Program-made: the position numbers and the translations under genes | From: Salarias fasciatus | Taxonomy: Eukaryota; Chordata; Actinopteri; Blenniiformes; Blenniidae | Length of the DNA stretch: 64,000 nucleotides | Direction: 5' to 3' | Assembly (NCBI RefSeq): GCF_902148845.1 | Contig: NC_043755.1 | Location: 14,626,896 to 14,690,895, forward strand | Notes under the pieces: model-generated | The model's database searches: none | What the model was told of the DNA's origin: nothing | What the model saw: only the letters and a program-made list of their open reading frames with translations | In this document: piece by piece, positions 58,452-64,000 of the stretch | Layout of the letters: every line of letters begins with the position of its first letter | Position numbering within the stretch: position 1 is the first letter of the stretch

Positions 58452-61097
58452 TGCCCGGCAGGTGTACGGATTAACTGGTTCCCATGTTAACGAGTGACGG
58501 ATTTCTGTGTAAACAAATGCTGGTAAAATCAGATGTTACAATGAGACTCACAAAAAGGCACTAAATGTATAGATTTACTGTAACTGTAGATAACCGACGT
58601 TAGCTCGAACGACTACAAGTTTCTGTTGAGTATACAACATCTGTTGGTCTCAAGTTGACATGGAAACCAGTTAATTCGAAACATCAGCAGGCAGAGTGGA
58701 GCCCTGGTGGACACACCAGGACGTGCTGCTCAGCGAGGCGGTGCTTCGGTGGGGGGAGCGCTCGCTCTTTAGGCAGCGCATCATGGAGAGGTTAGACCAT
58801 TATTTGAACAGATATCCAGCAGATAAAAACACATTGCTAGGCACTGAGAACTGCTGGCGTCAAAGCAATGAGAGACTGTGCGCATGTCAGAGGACGCCGT
58901 ACAATCCACTTCACCCAGGGCCCTTGTAAACGAGGATTGATTGTAGATTGCTTTATATGCAGTCTATGTATACAAATGCATTTGACATGACAGTTTTCAA
59001 TCGGACTGAAAAAAACACCCATGTACATTGTGCCAGTGTGGTGCAGTACTGCTGCTGACCAGCCATTAAAAGGAACAAAGAGGACAATAGAACTGGAAAA
59101 ACACTCTGAATGTGTGCATTGATGCCAGGATTTCCATGACAATATGTCACCTGGGAATTGATCTTGGCTAAGCCTCCTTCCCAAACACAATCGTGACAGC
59201 ATTCGCCCATCAACTGCTCGGACTTGGACAAACCTTCTCAGCTCTGTTGAGAACCATTTGAGGTGACGACATTTTGTTGGAGCCCAGCTATTATTCAGGA
59301 TGCACAAATGGTCAAACGATGTGCCTTGGGCACATGCAGCAGCAATATGAGGTATGTCAAAAGGATAAGCAACAGAGTTTATTTTATCCCATTTCCCAAA
59401 CCCGAACAAAACATGGACAAGTCTCCTGTGGATTAAAATTTGTGGAAGACCACACAGCTAACTCAACACGGCAACAAGGATGTTGATATTCGTTCCAAAG
59501 TAAGCAGTAAAATATTGGCTATCTAGTCATTTAACATCAATCACATCACGCTTACAATAATGAGCTTCAATAAGCTAGCCACCGAGCTTACCCGACGAAA
59601 ACTGATGTTTGCCACAGCCCCTGGTATCAACGCTGCTAGTTAATCAAGTAAGCTAGGTGGCCAAGTGCTGACTAACGCCTGTTGCGGTATTATGTAATCC
59701 CTATATGCTTGCTCATTTTTCCTGCTACCAATACAGCAATTTGGGAGGATAAAAAAAAATACATTTGCTTCCATCTCATGTAACTAATGAACAGCTACTA
59801 TGAAAAAACTGCAAGTGGTGCCATTGCTAAAACTCATCTGTAAATTAATACAGCACAAACAAAAATCAAGCAACATTCAACCAGAGATAATTTAGTTGTG
59901 CAAAGAGGCCATGCTCATTTAAAAACAGCAAAAAACAATGACAGTACTAATACTAGTAAAGACAGGTCAGCTGGCCCTGCTCCAAATGCTGATTCAACTT
60001 ACTAACCCTGCACCCACCAACAAAGGAGTAAGACAAGTTGACAGCCGTATCAGAGAGAAAAATCGAACAGGAAAGAAACGACCAGATGTATTCATTAAAA
60101 ATGTAGTGGGAAGGTTAAAGGAACTTGATGAAACACGTCAAAAAGGATGGGGAGATTCAGTTATCACATTTCAGGGGAATGTTAGCACTTCAAATGTGAT
60201 GCTTCCAGAAGCAGAGATTGTGAGAATCAGTTGGACCATAATAATGTCATGACCAAACATGCTGCCCCATTCTGGAATGTCTACAAAAGTCTGAATGTGC
60301 ACGCAAAGAGGCTCTGCAGTAGTTCACACTGCAAAGAATACTAATCTTCCTGGTCAACAAAACTGGGATGTCACAGTAAAATCATTGGGGAAAAAAGGCT
60401 GATAATGAGACAGGCTAGTTGTGTTGCCCTGCAGCACAGACAACTACGCTCTTTGTATTTGTTGCTTTTCTTTTTATCATCACTTACCCAGATTCCAGAC
60501 CTCTTCAAGATAACAAATAATGACCCCTTTCATTCGCGAGCTAATCCACTCAGTACCCTTCTGCTCTTGCCATTTGTTCTGATATGATCATTCTCAGGGC
60601 AAACCATTCTCCTTGTATAGTCACCACAGAAACTGTCAAACGGCTCAATCAACTGCTCCACTCTCAGTGACTCCTTGGTTTTGGGGTAATGGTTGGGAAA
60701 ATAAAGTGATTTTTTTGCACAATAGCCTGCATCAAAAACTTTGCCGTCCTTAGATCTGCACTTAAGCATAAAACACACAACAAAATGTCTTCTCACAGTA
60801 GAAATAGAGAGTATTTAAAGTCAGGCAAGTAGGATTCTGAAAAAGTTTGGCAAGGCCTTGCATTTATGGGTTGATTCAAACTCAGACACCACCTAAGATA
60901 TCAAGAATTGCAGAGTGGAAAATGAAGCTGTAAACGTCAGGAGGTACTTTTCTGGTGAGATTTCAAAATCTCAAAAGCGACTGTTCTGAGGTGGAGACAA
61001 AGAGTTTGATGACGATGAGGGACAGCATTGAATAAGCCATGGCACTGAGACCATTGTAACACAAAATCATCCAGTGACGACCGAAGAAGAAAAACTT
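58452..61097. other. no gene recognised
   Basis: Chance ORFs at 58696-58929 (WWTHQDVLLSEAVLRWGERS, weakly SANT-like), 59938-60252 and 60530-60796 (minus) have no recognised domain and no flanking splice or promoter signals that I trust. The stretch has the patchy composition of old transposons. Confidence 0.3.
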
Positions 61098-61100
61098 AAA

Positions 61101-61597
61101 GGGGGGGTATTACCTGTTTTTTAGCCCTTTAGTATCAATCTACAGCACACTCCAGCAACAGCTTTGCACAAAGTTGGATGGTGAAAGCTGCATGTATCAA
61201 AACAACTTAAATCAAATTTGCCTCTGCATCACGGCTGCCTCAAATGACTGGAAATGAGTCCCTGTCTCTTTAAGAATCTCCTCATCCTAGCGACACGGCC
61301 CCCTCAGAGCGTCCATCTCCATGCGCATTCTCCGAGAGTGGAGAGTGGCGGGGGAGCGCGAGCTGTGCAGGAGGAGCTGTGCAGACGACGTCAGAGCTGG
61401 GGCGGAGCCGAGCATTATGAGCTGTGCAGCACCAAGCGTTTCAGCGCTCAACATGGCTGCCAGGGGGAGATTAAGGGATTGCTCAAATATGCGTGAATGG
61501 TTCAGGAAACAACTCCATGCGTCTTTTTAATGGGGAAATGACACTACAGAATTATACAAAGCTCACAAAAGTGGATTTTGCATAACCCCCCCCCCCC
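61101..61597. mobile_element. possible terminal-inverted-repeat element with G/C-tract ends
   Basis: Starts GGGGGGGTATTACC and ends TTTTGCATAACC plus C(10-12), a weak inverted match. The interior is CpG-rich with ACGACGTCAGAGC (CRE-like) and paired GAGCTGTGCAG words (four copies of GAGCTGTGCAG or near-copies at 61359-61440). Confidence 0.3.
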
Positions 61598-61785
61598 TTA
61601 TGGCATGCTAGGGCAGGGCAAGATGGCAAAAAAAATATCAAAATGTATTTTTTTCATATTGCCTAAACCCAATTTCATCATCATCTTTTTTTGAGAATGC
61701 CACTTTTAAAGCATCTGGACTGAAAGCTCTAGAAACCAGAGAAATGTTCCACTGACATACATTAAATGAAGCAGATATAATAAGA

Positions 61786-62488
61786 TCACCGTCTTTTTCG
61801 AGTAATAAGGTGCAATACCAAAGAACGTGTCAATAATAGCCTTGTGTTCATAGACAACACGTGCGGATTATAAGGTGCGCTGATAATAATAATGTAACAT
61901 CAAGCGGTCTGATTAAAAGGAAGACGTGTTGGATTTCTTAATGCTGGTTTATTAAGTTACAGAACAAACCGTGGCCATAACCACACCAACACTACAGCAA
62001 AACAACAGTCTAACCTGAAGAAAAAAACTGCTTGAGAGGCTGCTCTATCTCTGCTTCTTAGATACATGCACGTACACACTCATGTCCTAGTCCTGCCTCT
62101 GCCCTCTCCCAATCATTCATGCCACAGTGGTGCATTCAGGTAACTTGAAAACATAGGAACTCACAGAACACAACCTACCAGTAAACTACAGCAAAGGTGC
62201 TACAAAAATAAGTACGGAAATAAATAAGGCGCATTACGCAACGTTGACAGGCACTATTGTGGGGTCCTTCTTCTTCTTTGGGATTTGTGTGTAGCTTGTG
62301 TGCCAACAGTCAAACTACCACCATCTCTCCTGGCGTTACCTTCTATCAGGACACACCACACCGCGAGGCTCCTGACTTACGGTGACCGTGAGGTTCATAC
62401 ATAAAGCGTACCGGATTATAAGGTGCACTGTCCATTTTTGAGAAAATTAAAGCATTTTAAGCGCCTTATATTCAGAAAAATACAGTAG
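61786..62488. mobile_element. terminal-inverted-repeat element of the 'ATAAGGCGC' type
   Basis: Left end ACCGTCTTTTTCGAGTAATA then AGGTGC; right end, inverted, TACTGTATTTTTCTGAATAT then AAGGCGC. GGATTATAAGGTGC recurs inside at both ends (61864 and 62412). A common short DNA transposon family in fish genomes; no transposase is encoded. Confidence 0.55.
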
Positions 62489-62734
62489 TATAGAAAACTG
62501 TTGCAACGAATGAAGTAAATCTAAAATGACAGTGAAGTTGTATCAAGTTGTCAGGTTTTTTAAGGAGGTACAAATACAGGATACAAAATGAAAGAAACTA
62601 CCCCCTCTAGCACACTGAAGAGAATCAACTTATGATGCTACAAGCACCGTGCATTTGCTACAAGTGTGTCGTCATTAATAACCATACAGATTAGCTAGTT
62701 GGAAGTTACAAAATAAAACACAAAACAACAATAT

Positions 62735-62960
62735 TGTCACTAGCAATTTGTTCTGTCAAAAGTCGTTTTTTCTCATCAGCTGGGAAAACTGGGTTGGGTG
62801 GTTCTGCAATAAGTCAAGGTGCGAGTTTGTTATGTGACCTTTTTTCATTGCCACAACCTTCACACATTCAGAAAACTGGTTCGTCCGTGTGGATGGGCTC
62901 ACCTTGCTCGATCTGTTTGAAGTCAAAATATTCCCACATCAGTGCAGATATTTGGTTTCG
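62735..62960 (-). pseudogene. hAT transposase / ZBED-like BED finger remnant
   Basis: On the minus strand the frame reads MWEYFDFKQIEQGEPIHTDE, then a CEGCG knuckle and a stretch resembling the C-terminal half of a BED finger. This is the usual start of hAT transposases or ZBED-type proteins (VWxxFxF...GEP...D). An internal stop and lost His residues mark it as degenerate. Confidence 0.4.
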
Positions 62961-63729
62961 CAATCATTTTTTCCCCCTGATTTCTGCCACAGTAACTCTT
63001 GCCGCTCCTCGCTTGCTGTGTCGTGTCTGTGTATGCTAGCAGCCCCTCCCACCTCCATAGAGACAAAGATCCCAAATCACTAACAAGAGCGTTCACTCTG
63101 TTCCATGACGACACAAATGCACACAGGTGCCAAGACCAATGCACCTCTTGTTTGTCCAACCCGTTGGAGATGAGAGACGACGAAACTAATCATGCAAATT
63201 TCAGCCAAGTAAATGGGCAAACAGCTGATTTCAGTCAATGACCAGAAATCTATTGCAATGGAATTGCTCGATCACGATTGCCCAGCCCAAAAGCACGCCA
63301 GAAAAAAATGACACCAAAATTCTAAGACAGCAGTGTAGCACTGTGACCAATCATCAGCAAACGAGGTTTAATGAAGATCAACCTTTGCTAACTGACTTAG
63401 TTTGAACAGGTAAAGGCAAAAGAGTCAGTCGGAAAATGAAAAGCTCAACTTTGTTAGAAAACTTTCAAGTAAGAGTTCTAAACAGTCAACAGTAAGATTC
63501 ATCAGTTCATCAAGTTCATCAGTGTCGCAGTATGCAGCAAGATTTAGCATCCAATGCTCTTGGGTCATCAGGTAATATCTGTCAACAGTTTGGGGCTGTT
63601 TTTGTTGTAATATCAGGCCGAGAAAAAGTCATATTGTGCCTCAATTTCTCCTACAAGCATGCGACTGCAGGAAGCTTCAGCATGTTCTACAAGGCCCATG
63701 AGATGTAAATATAACCACATATCTGAGGA
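62961..63729. other. between hAT remnants, nothing further recognised
   Basis: Probably more decayed transposon sequence. No gene seen. Confidence 0.3.
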
Positions 63730-64000
63730 CTGAGCACTAATACTGCAGATTTTACAGAGGAGAGCAACATTGCTGAGTTAATGAAAAGTGCGTTGGAGGA
63801 GTGGGACATCATGGGCAAAAAATTGGTCATTGTCACAGACATCACCTCCAACACAAGCAGCACAGCTTGCCAGTATGTTACATTTGAAGCACTTTGTGCA
63901 CACATTTAATTTGACTTCACAGTGCAGGCTCAAGCTTCCTGCAGTTACGTGCTTGTAGGGAAACAGAGGCAAGAGTTTTTGGCAAACCTGGTAAACCCAG
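63730..64000 (+). pseudogene. hAT transposase catalytic-domain remnant (runs off right edge)
   Basis: 63770-63870 reads ELMKSALEEWDIMGKKLVIV then TDITSNTSST, similar to the EEW....VTDNASN motif of hAT/ZBED transposases. It is followed by a KLPAVTCLVGK-like stretch near the edge. Orientation is opposite to the BED remnant. Degenerate. Confidence 0.35.

Noticed and set aside
58696-58929. Possible SANT/Myb-like gene
   Set aside because: Only 77 codons, weak resemblance, no splice or promoter support.
60530-60796. Minus-strand 88-codon ORF as a gene
   Set aside because: No recognisable domain, no start or splice context; in transposon-like surroundings.

Overview
The window is nuclear DNA of a bony fish, most likely a spiny-rayed (percomorph) teleost. 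The evidence is canonical five-exon fish trypsinogen genes, GT-AG introns, multi-exon genes with CpG-type promoters, and a repeat load typical of teleosts (L2-type and other LINE fragments, hAT-type DNA transposons, short terminal-inverted-repeat elements, CA microsatellites). I recognised no LTR retroelement, CRISPR array, rRNA or tRNA gene.

Layout: 0-0.4 kb holds the first coding exon of an unrecognised minus-strand gene leaving the left edge. 2.7-4.7 kb is a minus-strand Myb/SANT-like gene resembling MYPOP, with a CRE/CCAAT promoter near 5.4-5.5 kb. 5.8-8.6 kb is a decayed L2-type LINE carrying a nested repeat. 9.6-19.4 kb is a plus-strand trypsinogen cluster of three intact genes; the last two encode identical proteins in a recent 4.7-kb-offset duplication. 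Tail to tail with the last trypsin is a row of four minus-strand C2H2 zinc finger genes: about 13 fingers (20.5-24.7 kb), 5 (27.6-29.2), 13 (31.4-34.4) and about 49 in one 9-kb exon (44.7-53.7). Between the third and fourth lie LINE fragments, a hAT element nested in a LINE, a long CA repeat and a candidate two-exon small gene (38.0-39.3 kb). From 54 kb rightward there is no gene I can establish: an inverted repeat around a short acidic ORF, several terminal-inverted-repeat elements and hAT transposase remnants.

The trypsins are secreted pancreatic digestive zymogens and share a TATA box and an E-box/TTTTCACA-type proximal promoter consistent with PTF1 control (inference). The Myb/SANT gene and the zinc finger genes are nuclear DNA-binding proteins with no functional link to the trypsins visible here. 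Human MYPOP and ZNF576 both lie on 19q13 (recalled), so part of this order may be old synteny. The most unusual items are the giant zinc finger protein with its 75-bp in-frame minisatellite, the paralogy among the zinc finger genes, a transposon family with clustered short GGCCCC modules in its ends (one copy with a perfect 8-bp target duplication), and the inverted repeat at 54.6-55.8 kb.
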